From the NCBI RefSeq assembly GCF_025642785.1, contig NZ_JANZKU010000010.1, positions 96,471 through 160,470 on the forward strand: a DNA stretch of 64,000 bases, read 5' to 3'. Position 1 is the first letter of the stretch, and each line of letters opens with the position of its first letter. The notes beneath the pieces are model-generated. The model saw only the letters and a program-made list of their open reading frames with translations. It did not search any database and was not told where the DNA came from. Made by a program: the position numbers and the translations under genes. This stretch comes from Pseudomonas sp. RIT-PI-AD (lineage in GTDB: Bacteria > Pseudomonadota > Gammaproteobacteria > Pseudomonadales > Pseudomonadaceae). Positions 27,360 to 36,471 of this stretch are shown here, in pieces.

Positions 27360-29423
27360 GTGACTGCCCGCAATCCCCTTCTGCAAGACTTCGACCTCCC
27401 CCCCTACGCCGAGATTCGCCCGGAACACGTCGAGCCGGCCATCGCGCGCATCCTCGCCGACAGCCGCGCCGCCCTCGGCCCCCTGCTGGAAAGCCAGCGC
27501 GAGCACCCCAGCTGGAACGGCCTGGTGCTGGCGCTGGACGAACTGGGCGAGCGCCTGGGCCGCGCCTGGAGCCCGGTGAGCCACCTCAACGCGGTGTGCA
27601 ACGGTGCCGAACTGCGCGCCGCCTATGAAGCCTGCCTGCCGATGCTGTCGGAATACTGGACCGAACTGGGCCAGAATCGCGCGCTGTTCCAGGCCTACGA
27701 GGCGCTCGCCAGCAGCCCGGAGGCCGAGGGTTTCGATGTGGCGCAGAAGACCATCCTCGAACACGCCCTGCGGGATTTCCGCCTATCCGGCATCGACCTG
27801 CCGGAAGCCGAGCAGAAGCGCTACGGCGAAATCCAGATGAAGCTCTCCGAACTGACCAGCGCTTTCTCCAACCAGTTGCTCGACGCCACCCAGGCCTGGA
27901 CCAAGCACGTCACCGACGAGGCCGCGCTGGCCGGGCTCACCGACTCGGCCAAGGCGCAGATGAAACAGGCGGCCGAGGCCAAGGGCCTGGACGGCTGGCT
28001 GATCACCCTGGAGTTCCCCAGCTACTACGCGGTGATGACCTACGCCGACGACCGCGGCCTGCGCGAAGAGCTGTACGCCGCCTACTGCACCCGCGCTTCC
28101 GACCAGGGGCCGAATGCCGGCCGCTTCGACAACGGTCCGCTGATGGCGCAGATCCTCGACCTGCGCCAGGAGCTGGCGAAGCTGCTCGGCTTCGACAACT
28201 TCGCCGAGCTGAGCCTGGCGACCAAGATGGCCGAGTCCAGCGAGCAGGTGCTGAACTTCCTGCGCGACCTGGCCCGCCGCAGCAAGCCGTTCGCCGAGCG
28301 CGACCTGGTGGAGCTGCGCGCCTTCGCCGCCGAGCAGGGCTGCGACGACCTGCAGAGCTGGGACGTCGGCTACTACAGCGAGAAGTTGCGCGAGCAGCGC
28401 TACAGCATTTCCCAGGAAGCCCTGCGCGCCTACTTCCCGGTCGACAAGGTGCTCGACGGGCTGTTCGCCCTCGTGCAGCAGCTCTACGGCATCGAGATCG
28501 CCGAGCTGCACGACTTCGAGAGCTGGCACCCGGACGTGCGCCTGTTCGAGATCCGCGAGAACGGCGAGCACGTCGGGCGTTTCTTCTTCGACCTCTACGC
28601 CCGCGCCAACAAGCGCGGCGGCGCCTGGATGGACGGCGCCCGCGACAAGCGCCGCACGGCGCGCGGCGAACTGGTCAGCCCGGTGGCCAACCTGGTGTGC
28701 AACTTCACCCCGCCGGTGACGAATGCGGCGGGCGAGGCGCAACCGGCGCTGCTGACCCACGACGAAGTGACCACCCTGTTCCACGAGTTCGGCCACGGCC
28801 TGCACCACCTGCTCACCCGCGTCGAGCACGCCGGCGCGTCCGGGATCAACGGGGTGGCTTGGGACGCGGTGGAATTGCCCAGCCAGTTCATGGAGAACTG
28901 GTGCTGGGAGCCGGAGGGCCTGGCGCTGATCTCCGGGCATTACCAGACCGGCGAGGCGCTGCCCCGGGACCTGCTGGACAAGATGCTGGCGGCGAAGAAC
29001 TTCCAGTCCGGCTTGGGCATGCTGCGCCAGCTGGAGTTCTCGCTGTTCGACTTCGAGCTGCATGCCACCCACGGCGACGGGCCCAGCGTGCTGGAGGTGC
29101 TCGAAGGCATCCGCGACGAGATGTCGGTGCTGCGGCCGCCGGCCTACAACCGCTTCCCCAATAGCTTCGCGCACATCTTCGCCGGCGGTTACGCGGCGGG
29201 TTACTACAGCTACAAGTGGGCGGAAGTGCTGTCCGCCGACGCCTTCTCCAAGTTCGAGGAAGACGGCGTGCTCAACCCGCAGACCGGCCGCGCCTTCCGC
29301 GACGCCATCCTGGCCCGCGGCGGCTCCCAGGCGCCGATGCTGCTGTTCGTCGACTTCCGCGGCCGCGAGCCGAGCATCGACGCGCTGCTGCGCCACCTGG
29401 GCCTGAGCGCGGAGGCGGCATGA
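27360..29423 (+). CDS. prlC: Oligopeptidase A (M3 metallopeptidase)
   Basis: About 687 residues, the size of E. coli oligopeptidase A. The zinc motif is TLFHEFGHGLHHLL (HExxH), followed by the Glu-containing ELPSQFMENWCWEPE. It degrades signal peptides and short peptides in the cytoplasm. A GTG at 27360 after GCAGGTG is the preferred start because VTARNPLLQDFDLPPYAEIR matches family N-termini; GTG 27351 is an alternative and longer starts lack homology. The stop overlaps the ATG of the YheV-like gene. Confidence 0.95.
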   Translation: MTARNPLLQDFDLPPYAEIRPEHVEPAIARILADSRAALGPLLESQREHPSWNGLVLALDELGERLGRAWSPVSHLNAVCNGAELRAAYEACLPMLSEYWTELGQNRALFQAYEALASSPEAEGFDVAQKTILEHALRDFRLSGIDLPEAEQKRYGEIQMKLSELTSAFSNQLLDATQAWTKHVTDEAALAGLTDSAKAQMKQAAEAKGLDGWLITLEFPSYYAVMTYADDRGLREELYAAYCTRASDQGPNAGRFDNGPLMAQILDLRQELAKLLGFDNFAELSLATKMAESSEQVLNFLRDLARRSKPFAERDLVELRAFAAEQGCDDLQSWDVGYYSEKLREQRYSISQEALRAYFPVDKVLDGLFALVQQLYGIEIAELHDFESWHPDVRLFEIRENGEHVGRFFFDLYARANKRGGAWMDGARDKRRTARGELVSPVANLVCNFTPPVTNAAGEAQPALLTHDEVTTLFHEFGHGLHHLLTRVEHAGASGINGVAWDAVELPSQFMENWCWEPEGLALISGHYQTGEALPRDLLDKMLAAKNFQSGLGMLRQLEFSLFDFELHATHGDGPSVLEVLEGIRDEMSVLRPPAYNRFPNSFAHIFAGGYAAGYYSYKWAEVLSADAFSKFEEDGVLNPQTGRAFRDAILARGGSQAPMLLFVDFRGREPSIDALLRHLGLSAEAA

Positions 29424-29704
29424 GCGAGGCCGAGGCGCCGAAGAAACGCTTCATCGCCGGTGCCGTATGCCCGGCGTGCAGCGCCCAGGACACCATCCGC
29501 ATGTGGAGCTTGGACGATGTGCCGCACCGCGAGTGCGTCGCCTGCGGCTACGCCGACACCCTCAACGCCCAGGGCCAGTCGGTGCCCAAGGAGTTGACCA
29601 CCCGGGTCAATGCCAGCGCCCTGAAGAAGCCCGCCGACCCCAAGGTGCAGCCGGTGCAGTTCTTCCCCAACCCCAAGTTGAAGAAGCCCGACGGGCAGGC
29701 CTGA
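29420..29704 (+). CDS. YheV-family putative zinc-ribbon protein
   Basis: 94 residues. Four Cys residues in two pairs (AVCPACSAQ and ECVACGYAD) form a zinc ribbon at about 17-45, followed by a Lys/Pro-rich tail (VQFFPNPKLKKP) typical of YheV. Function is unestablished; the family is regularly found directly after prlC. The ATG overlaps the prlC stop (ATGA), so the two are coupled. Confidence 0.9.
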   Translation: MSEAEAPKKRFIAGAVCPACSAQDTIRMWSLDDVPHRECVACGYADTLNAQGQSVPKELTTRVNASALKKPADPKVQPVQFFPNPKLKKPDGQA

Positions 29705-29992
29705 ACGGCGCTTTTGCGCCGATGGTCGCCCACGGCGCGTGCGGCCCGGCGCTCGCCGGCCGCCGGACAACGCCCGCTCCTGGCGTCCGCGGGCGGCCCA
29801 TGGGCACGCTCGCGTCCCCTGGCGGGGCGATGATGTTGAACCTCCTGCATTTGTAACCAGTCTTTACGATAGTCGCCGGACGCCCAGTCCAGGCAACGCG
29901 CTGGTTTTCGCCGTTCCAGGGCGCACCGTACGCCCGTAGAAAACCGGTCAATCACACCGAACAGACCGTGTTCGCCAGATAGGTAGTGCCCC

Positions 29993-30736
29993 ATGTCAGC
30001 CGACGACGACATTCGCGATTCCCGGCGCGATTTCCTGCGTAAGTCCCTCACCCTGATCCCGGTGGTCACCGTCGCCGGCAGCGGATTGGGCGCCGCGCTT
30101 CCCGCGCTGTCCGCCGATCCGGTGGCGGCCCGCGACACCCCGGTGGCGCCGCCGGCGGAGGCCTATCGGCCGACCTTCTTCACCGCCGAGGAATGGGCCT
30201 TCGTCAAGGCCGCCGTGGCGCGCCTGATCCCGGCCGACGCCAACGGCCCTGGCGCCCTGGAGGCCGGCGTGCCGGAATTCATCGATCGGCAGATGAGCAC
30301 GCCCTACGCCACCGGCGCCAACTGGTACATGCAGGGGCCGTTCGTGACGGACGCGCCGGTGGAGTTCGGCTACCAGCTCAAGCTGGTGCCGCGGGACATC
30401 TACCGCCTGGGCATCGCCGCGGCGGATGCCTGGTGCCGCACCCAGTACGGCAAGGTCTTCGCCGAGCTGGACGGCGCCCGCCAGGACGAAGCCCTGGGGC
30501 TGCTCGAGGCCGGCAAGGCCGAGTTCGACGCGCTGCCGGCCAAGGTGTTCTTCGCCTACCTGCTGACCAACACCAAGGAAGGCTTCTTCTGCGACCCGAT
30601 CCACGGTGGCAACAAGGGGCTGGTGGGCTGGACGCTGATCAACTTCCCCGGCGCCCGCGCCGACTTCATGGATTGGGTCGAGCGCGGCGAGCGCTATCCC
30701 CTGCCACCGGTGTCGATTCGCGGGGAGAGGGCATAG
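29993..30736 (+). CDS. Gluconate 2-dehydrogenase, small (gamma) subunit
   Basis: 247 residues with a twin-arginine signal ([14 protein letters not shown], Arg11-Arg12) and a signal core ending about residue 42. The mature part ([20 protein letters not shown], then [16 protein letters not shown]) is the gluconate 2-dehydrogenase subunit 3 domain. It is carried to the periplasm folded, together with the flavoprotein encoded 2 bp downstream, which has no signal of its own. It is the first gene of a three-gene unit with the GMC subunit and a trihaem cytochrome. Confidence 0.9.
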   Translation: MSADDDIRDSRRDFLRKSLTLIPVVTVAGSGLGAALPALSADPVAARDTPVAPPAEAYRPTFFTAEEWAFVKAAVARLIPADANGPGALEAGVPEFIDRQMSTPYATGANWYMQGPFVTDAPVEFGYQLKLVPRDIYRLGIAAADAWCRTQYGKVFAELDGARQDEALGLLEAGKAEFDALPAKVFFAYLLTNTKEGFFCDPIHGGNKGLVGWTLINFPGARADFMDWVERGERYPLPPVSIRGERA

Positions 30737-30738
30737 CC

Positions 30739-32523
30739 ATGGCCAAGACGATGAAGAAAGCCGACGTGGTGATCGTCGGGTTCGGCTGGACCGGCGCGAT
30801 CATGGCCAAGGAACTGACCGAGGCCGGTTTGCAGGTGGTCGCCCTGGAGCGCGGGCCGATGCGCGACACCTACCCCGACGGTTCCTACCCCCAGGTGATC
30901 GACGAACTCACCTACAGCATCCGCAAGAAGCTCTTCCAGGACCTGTCGCGGGAGACCGTGACCATCCGCCACGGCCTCGACGACGTGGCCCTGCCGAACC
31001 GCCAGCTCGGCGTCTTCCTCCCCGGCGACGGGGTGGGCGGCGCGGGCCTGCACTGGTCGGGCGTGCACTTCCGGGTCGACCCGGTGGAACTGCGCCTGCG
31101 CAGCCACTACGAAGAGCGCTACGGCAAAGGCTTCATCCCCGAAGGCATGACCATCCAGGACTTCGGGGTCAGCTACGAGGAGCTGGAGCCCTATTTCGAC
31201 TACGCCGAGAAGGTCTTCGGTACCTCCGGCCAGGCCTGGACGGTAAAGGGCCAGAGGGTCGGCGAAGGCAAGGGCGGCAATCGCTTCGCCCCGGACCGCT
31301 CCGACCATTTCCCGCTCGCCTCGCAGAAGAACACCTATTCCGCGCAGCTGTTCCAGAAGGCCGCGACGGAGGTGGGCTACAGCCCCTACAACCTGCCTTC
31401 GGCGAACACCTCCGGGCCCTATACCAACCCCTATGGCGTGCAGATGGGGCCGTGCAACTTCTGCGGCTTCTGCAGCGGCTACGCCTGCTACATGTACTCC
31501 AAGGCCTCGCCCAACCTGAACATCCTGCCGGCGCTGCGCCAGGTGCCGAATTTCGAGCTGCGGCCCAATTCCCACGTGTTGCGGATCAACCTCGACAGCA
31601 GCGGCCGCAAGGCCACCGGGGTCACCTACGTGGACGCCCAGGGCGGCGAGGTGGAGCAGCCCGCCGACCTCGTCATCCTCGGCGCCTTCCAGTTCCACAA
31701 CGTGCGCCTGATGCTGCTCTCCGGTATCGGCCAGCCCTACGATCCGAAGACCGGCGAAGGCGTGGTGGGGCGTAACTTCGCCTACCAGAACATGGCCACC
31801 ATCAAGGCCTACTTCGACAAGGACGTGCACACCAACCCCTTCATCGGCGCCGGCGGCAACGGTGTGGCGGTGGACGATTTCAACGCCGACAACTTCGACC
31901 ACGGCCCCCATGGCTTCGTCGGCGGCTCGCCGTTCTGGGTCAACCAGGCCGGCACCCGGCCCATCGGCGGCATCTCCAATCCGCCCGGCACGCCGGCCTG
32001 GGGCAGCGCCTGGAAAAAAGCCACCGCCGACTACTACACCCACCAGCTGTCGATGGACGCCCACGGTGCGCACCAGTCCTACCGCGACAACTACCTGGAC
32101 CTGGATCCGACCTACAAGGACGCCTACGGCCAGCCGCTGCTGCGCATGACCTTCGACTGGAAGGAAAACGACATCCGCATGAATCAGTTCATGGTCGGCA
32201 AGATGCGCCGCATCGCCGAGGCGATGAACCCCAAGGCCCTGGCGGTGATGGGCAAGCAGCCGGGCGATCGCTTCAACACCCAGAGCTACCAGACCACCCA
32301 CCTCAACGGCGGGGCGATCATGGGCACCGACCCGAAGACCAGCGCGGTCAATCGCTACTTGCAGAGCTGGGACGTGCACAACGTCTTCGTGCCCGGCGCC
32401 TCGGCGTTCCCCCAGGGCCTCGGCTACAACCCCACCGGCCTGGTGGCGGCGCTGACCTACTGGGCGGCGCGGGCGATCCGCGAGCAGTACCTGAAGAACC
32501 CCGGCCCGCTGGTGCAGGCGTGA
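30739..32523 (+). CDS. Gluconate 2-dehydrogenase-type flavoprotein subunit (GMC family)
   Basis: 594 residues. The FAD-binding motif VVIVGFGWTGAIMAKELTEA starts at about residue 10. GVGGAGLHWSG and a C-terminal FVPGASAFPQGLGYNPTG are the GMC signatures. A cluster GPCNFCGFCSGYACY suggests an additional iron-sulphur or structural Cys site, seen in membrane sugar-acid dehydrogenases. The enzyme oxidises gluconate (or a related polyol or sugar acid) in the periplasm and passes electrons to the cytochrome encoded next. Precise substrate is inferred from the three-subunit layout. It overlaps the cytochrome leader region. Confidence 0.9.
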   Translation: MAKTMKKADVVIVGFGWTGAIMAKELTEAGLQVVALERGPMRDTYPDGSYPQVIDELTYSIRKKLFQDLSRETVTIRHGLDDVALPNRQLGVFLPGDGVGGAGLHWSGVHFRVDPVELRLRSHYEERYGKGFIPEGMTIQDFGVSYEELEPYFDYAEKVFGTSGQAWTVKGQRVGEGKGGNRFAPDRSDHFPLASQKNTYSAQLFQKAATEVGYSPYNLPSANTSGPYTNPYGVQMGPCNFCGFCSGYACYMYSKASPNLNILPALRQVPNFELRPNSHVLRINLDSSGRKATGVTYVDAQGGEVEQPADLVILGAFQFHNVRLMLLSGIGQPYDPKTGEGVVGRNFAYQNMATIKAYFDKDVHTNPFIGAGGNGVAVDDFNADNFDHGPHGFVGGSPFWVNQAGTRPIGGISNPPGTPAWGSAWKKATADYYTHQLSMDAHGAHQSYRDNYLDLDPTYKDAYGQPLLRMTFDWKENDIRMNQFMVGKMRRIAEAMNPKALAVMGKQPGDRFNTQSYQTTHLNGGAIMGTDPKTSAVNRYLQSWDVHNVFVPGASAFPQGLGYNPTGLVAALTYWAARAIREQYLKNPGPLVQA

Positions 32524-32534
32524 GGAGCATGGCC

Positions 32535-33845
32535 ATGAAAACCTTCGCTGCCACCGCGCTCGCCCTGCTGCTCGGCACCCCGGCCTTCGCCGAGGAGGCG
32601 GACCCGGCGCTCGTCGCCCAGGGCGAATACCTGGCCCGCGCCGGCGACTGCGTCGCCTGCCACACCGCCAAGGACGGCAAGCCGTTCGCCGGCGGCCTGC
32701 CGATGGAGTCGCCGATCGGCACCCTCTACTCCACCAACATCACCCCGGACAAGACCGGCATCGGCGACTACAGCTTCGAGGACTTCGACAAGGCGGTGCG
32801 CCACGGCATCGCCAAGGGCGGCGGCACGCTCTACCCGGCGATGCCCTACCCGTCCTACGCGCGGGTCAGCGACGACGACATGCGCGCGCTCTACGCCTAC
32901 TTCATGCACGGCGTGCAGCCGGTGGCGCAGGACAACCGCGACAGCGACATTCCCTGGCCGTTGTCGATGCGCTGGCCGCTGACGATCTGGCGCTGGCTGT
33001 TCGCCCCGGACGTCGAGCCTTTCGCCCCGCTGCCCGGCCAGGATACGGTGGCCGCGCGCGGCGCCTACCTGGTGGAAGGGCTCGGCCACTGCGGCGCCTG
33101 CCATACGCCGCGCGCCTTCAGCATGCAGGAAAAGGCCCTGAGCACCGCCGACGGCGACCTGTTCCTGTCCGGCAGCGCACCGCTGGAGGGCTGGATCGCC
33201 AAGAGCCTGCGCGGCGACCATAAGGACGGCCTGGGCGGTTGGAGCGAGGCGCAACTGGTGGCCTTCCTCAAGACCGGGCGCAGCGAGCGCAGCGCGGTGT
33301 TCGGCGGCATGTCCGACGTGGTGGTGCACAGCATGCAGTACCTGCGCGACGACGACCTCACCGCCATCGCCCGTTACCTGAAGGCCTTGCCGCCGCGCAA
33401 TCCCCAGGACGCGCCCCACGTCTACGACCGCCAGGTGGCGGACGCTCTGTGGAAGGGCGACGACGGCCGCCCCGGCGCCGCGGTCTACGTGGACAACTGC
33501 GCCGCCTGCCACCGCACCGACGGCCAGGGCTACGCGCGGGTGTTCCCGGCCCTGGCGGGCAACCCGGTGGTGCAGACCGAGGACCCCACCTCGCTGATCA
33601 GCCTGGTGCTCAAGGGCGGAACCCTGCCGGCGACCCATGCCGCGCCGTCCAGCTTCACCATGCCGGGCTTCGGCTGGCGGCTGTCGGACGAACAAGTGGC
33701 CGAGGTGGTCAGCTTCATCCGCAGCAGCTGGGGCAATCGGGGCGACGCGGTGCATGCCAAGGACGTGGCGCACCTGCGCGACCAGGGTTCCGCGCGCACC
33801 TCTGGCGACGATCTGGGGCAGGTCACCCCGCACACCGGCGGATGA
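32535..33845 (+). CDS. Trihaem cytochrome c subunit of membrane dehydrogenase
   Basis: 436 residues. The signal peptide ends PAFAEEA (about residue 19). Three haem c sites are visible: CVACH (Cys39, Cys42, His43), CGACH and CAACH, at the typical spacing of the alcohol and gluconate dehydrogenase cytochrome subunits. It anchors the dehydrogenase to the outer face of the inner membrane and reduces ubiquinone. ATG 32535 is preferred because GAGGAG lies 7 bp upstream; ATG 32529 is too close. Last gene of the unit. Confidence 0.92.
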   Translation: MKTFAATALALLLGTPAFAEEADPALVAQGEYLARAGDCVACHTAKDGKPFAGGLPMESPIGTLYSTNITPDKTGIGDYSFEDFDKAVRHGIAKGGGTLYPAMPYPSYARVSDDDMRALYAYFMHGVQPVAQDNRDSDIPWPLSMRWPLTIWRWLFAPDVEPFAPLPGQDTVAARGAYLVEGLGHCGACHTPRAFSMQEKALSTADGDLFLSGSAPLEGWIAKSLRGDHKDGLGGWSEAQLVAFLKTGRSERSAVFGGMSDVVVHSMQYLRDDDLTAIARYLKALPPRNPQDAPHVYDRQVADALWKGDDGRPGAAVYVDNCAACHRTDGQGYARVFPALAGNPVVQTEDPTSLISLVLKGGTLPATHAAPSSFTMPGFGWRLSDEQVAEVVSFIRSSWGNRGDAVHAKDVAHLRDQGSARTSGDDLGQVTPHTGG

Positions 33846-34072
33846 GCGGTGGGGTCGGCCCGACAGGCCGCCCCCGCCTCCGTACGAAGCCGAGGCGCTC
33901 GGTGGCGCGCCGCTCCAAGGACGCCCACGGCCCATGGATCGCGTGCCTCGCCGAGCAAGAACCGGCGCGGAGGATGTCCGTTCGGCGACAGTCCTCGGCT
34001 TTCCAGCGTTAGCCGGCCGTGGGCGGGGCGCGTTAAAGTGCGCGGACGTCCCTCGCTCAGGTTCTTCGCGCC

Positions 34073-35071
34073 ATGGCCCGTCCCCGTCTGCTTCCCGATA
34101 ATTTCACCCTGATCCTGGTCGGCGTGGTGCTGCTGGCCAGCCTGCTGCCATGCAGCGGCGCGGTCGCGGTGGGCTTCGGCTGGGTGACCAACTTCGCCAT
34201 CGGCCTGCTGTTCTTCCTGCATGGCGCCAAGCTCTCGCGGGAGGCCATCATCGCCGGCGCCACCCACTGGCGCCTGCATCTGGTGATTTTCGCCTGCACC
34301 TTCGTGCTGTTCCCGCTGCTCGGCCTGGCCCTCAAGCCGCTGCTGTCGCCCTGGGTCACCCCCGAGCTGTACACCGGCATCCTCTACCTGTGCGCGCTCC
34401 CGGCCACGGTGCAATCGGCCATCGCCTTCACCTCCCTGGCGCGCGGCAACATCCCGGCGGCCATTTGCAGCGCCTCGGCTTCCAGCCTGTTCGGCATCTT
34501 CCTCACGCCGCTGCTGGTGGCCCTGCTGCTGGACGCCCACGGCCAGGGCGGCTCGATGCTGGACGCCATGCTGAAGATCGTCCTGCAACTGCTGGCGCCC
34601 TTCATCGCCGGCCAGCTGCTGCGGCGCTGGATCGGCGCCTGGGTCGCGCGCAACAAACACTGGCTGCGCTACGTCGACCAGGGGTCGATCCTGCTGGTGG
34701 TCTACACCGCCTTCAGCGCCGCGGTGATCGAGGGCCTGTGGAGCGAGGTGCCGCTGCCGGCGCTGTTCGCTCTGTTGTGCAGTTGCGTGCTGATCCTCGC
34801 CCTGGCGCTGTTCGCCACCACCTGGTTCGCCCGGGTGCTGGGCTTCGCCAAGGAAGACGAGATCACCCTGGTGTTCTGCGGCTCGAAGAAAAGCCTGGCC
34901 AGCGGCGTGCCCATGGCCCAGGTGCTGTTCGCCGGCGGCTCCATCGGCGCGGTGATCCTGCCGCTGATGCTGTTCCACCAGATCCAGCTGATGGTCTGCG
35001 CGGTGCTCGCCCAGCGTTATGCCCGGCGCGCGCCGGACCCTCAAGACGAACGGCTGTCCGCGCCGCGTTGA
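34073..35071 (+). CDS. SBF-like (YfeH/bile acid:sodium symporter-like) transporter
   Basis: 332 residues with about nine or ten hydrophobic segments beginning FTLILVGVVLLASLLP. The phrases AIGLLFFLHGAKLSREAIIA, LPATVQSAIAFTSLARGNIP and FCGSKKSLASGVPMAQVLFA are characteristic of the SBF-like family PF13593 related to bile acid:sodium symporters. An inner-membrane sodium-coupled carrier for an organic anion is likely; the substrate is unknown. Start ATG 34073 fits the first helix. Confidence 0.9.
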   Translation: MARPRLLPDNFTLILVGVVLLASLLPCSGAVAVGFGWVTNFAIGLLFFLHGAKLSREAIIAGATHWRLHLVIFACTFVLFPLLGLALKPLLSPWVTPELYTGILYLCALPATVQSAIAFTSLARGNIPAAICSASASSLFGIFLTPLLVALLLDAHGQGGSMLDAMLKIVLQLLAPFIAGQLLRRWIGAWVARNKHWLRYVDQGSILLVVYTAFSAAVIEGLWSEVPLPALFALLCSCVLILALALFATTWFARVLGFAKEDEITLVFCGSKKSLASGVPMAQVLFAGGSIGAVILPLMLFHQIQLMVCAVLAQRYARRAPDPQDERLSAPR

Positions 35072-35127
35072 GCGCGGGCGGCGCGTCCGCCGGTCCGCGG
35101 GCGCTTGCCGGCATCCGGCGCTGCGAA

Positions 35128-35147
35128 TACTGTATATGCGAACAGTA
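35128..35147 (+). promoter_or_regulatory. LexA (SOS) box upstream of radical SAM gene
   Basis: TACTGTATATGCGAACAGTA has the full LexA layout: perfect TACTGT and ACAGTA arms around eight bases. It ends 19 bp before the ATG at 35167, where bound LexA would block transcription. This predicts induction by DNA damage. Confidence 0.9.
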
Positions 35148-35166
35148 TCCCTCGCGAGCTCTCGTC

Positions 35167-36228
35167 ATGCCGAGCCTTCCCCCGCCGCCCCGTGGCCGTG
35201 GCACCGCCAGCAACCCCCACAACCGCTTCGCGCCCACCCGCTCGGTACCCAGCGACGACGGTTGGTACGAGGAGGTGCCGAAGGCCTGCGTCACCGAGGT
35301 GCGGCTGGAGACGGCGAAAAGCATCATCAGCCGCAACCAGTCGCCGGACCTGCCCTTCGATCGCTCGCTGAACCCCTACCGCGGCTGCGAGCACGGCTGC
35401 ATCTACTGCTACGCGCGGCCCAGCCACGCCTACTGGGACCTGTCGCCGGGGCTGGACTTCGAAACCCGGCTGATCGCCAAAACCAACGCGGCGGCCCTGC
35501 TCGAACAGCAGCTGTCCAAGCCCGGCTACGTCTGCGCGCCGATCAACCTGGGGGCTAACACCGACCCCTACCAGCCCATCGAGCGCGAGCACCAGCTGAC
35601 CCGCCGTTGCCTGGAAGTGCTGCTGCGCTATCGCCACCCGGTCACCCTGGTGACCAAGGGTTCGCTGATCCTGCGCGACCTCGACCTGATCAGCGAACTG
35701 GCCGAGCAACGCCTGGTGGCGGTGATGATCAGCCTGACCAGCCTCGACGACGACCTCAAGCGCATCCTCGAACCCCGGGCGGCGGCGCCGTTCGCGCGCC
35801 TGCGGGCCATTCGCGTGCTGCGCGGCCAGGGGGTGCCGGTGGGGGTGCTGTGTTCGCCGATGATCCCGATGGTCAACGACATGGAGCTGGAGCGCCTGCT
35901 GGAAGCCGCACGCGACGCCGGCGCGCAGAACGCCGCCTACATGCTGCTGCGCCTGCCGCGGGAAGTGGCGCCGCTGTTCGAGGAGTGGCTGGCGACGCAC
36001 TACCCGCAGCGCGCCGAACACGTGATGAGCCTGATCCGCCAGTGCCGCGGCGGGGAAACCTACGACAGCCGCTTCGGCCACCGGATGCGCGGCGAAGGCC
36101 CTTTCGCCGACCTGCTGGCGCAGCGTTTCGCGGTGGCGATCAAGCGGCTGGGGCTGAACCGCCGCGACGGCTACGCCCTGGATTGCAGCCGCTTCGCCCC
36201 GCCCGGTGGGCAACTGTCGCTGCTGTAG
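35167..36228 (+). CDS. Radical SAM protein of the SPL-like/PA0069 family, SOS-regulated
   Basis: 353 residues. The iron-sulphur cluster motif is CEHGCIYCYARPSHAY (Cys74, Cys78, Cys81), CxxxCxxC with the aromatic insertion of spore-photoproduct-lyase-like enzymes. PINLGANTDPYQPIEREHQL and GVPVGVLCSPMIPMVNDMEL are diagnostic of the family called PA0069. The LexA box in front suggests a role after DNA damage, perhaps repair of a pyrimidine lesion, but the reaction is unproven. A long open frame upstream lies over the transporter gene and is not coding. ATG 35167 fits the box spacing. Confidence 0.92.
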   Translation: MPSLPPPPRGRGTASNPHNRFAPTRSVPSDDGWYEEVPKACVTEVRLETAKSIISRNQSPDLPFDRSLNPYRGCEHGCIYCYARPSHAYWDLSPGLDFETRLIAKTNAAALLEQQLSKPGYVCAPINLGANTDPYQPIEREHQLTRRCLEVLLRYRHPVTLVTKGSLILRDLDLISELAEQRLVAVMISLTSLDDDLKRILEPRAAAPFARLRAIRVLRGQGVPVGVLCSPMIPMVNDMELERLLEAARDAGAQNAAYMLLRLPREVAPLFEEWLATHYPQRAEHVMSLIRQCRGGETYDSRFGHRMRGEGPFADLLAQRFAVAIKRLGLNRRDGYALDCSRFAPPGGQLSLL

Positions 36229-36471
36229 CGCCGTGGCCTGCCGCTGGATAAGCCCTTGCGGGGCTGGCATGCTGGCCAATGGCGATCGCGTGGAAACATG
36301 CGGATAAACCTTGAACCGCTCGCCCTAGAGCGTTCCGTTCAGTTTCGCTTAAGCTTCTGGCCGTATGTTGACCCGGCAGTGGGGGCCGGCTCCGGCGACC
36401 CGCTGCGTTCGTCAGAAGCGTGAGCGACATGGGATCGTTTCTTCCGCAAGTCATGCAAAAGAGGTAGGGAC

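Noticed and set aside
29705..29992. Hairpin GGCGCTTTTGCGCC just after the YheV-like gene
   Set aside because: Short stem with no following T run; not reported as a terminator.
34150..35166. N-terminal extension of the radical SAM frame by 339 codons
   Set aside because: It lies over the SBF-like transporter gene in another frame and includes the LexA box; family proteins start at 35167.
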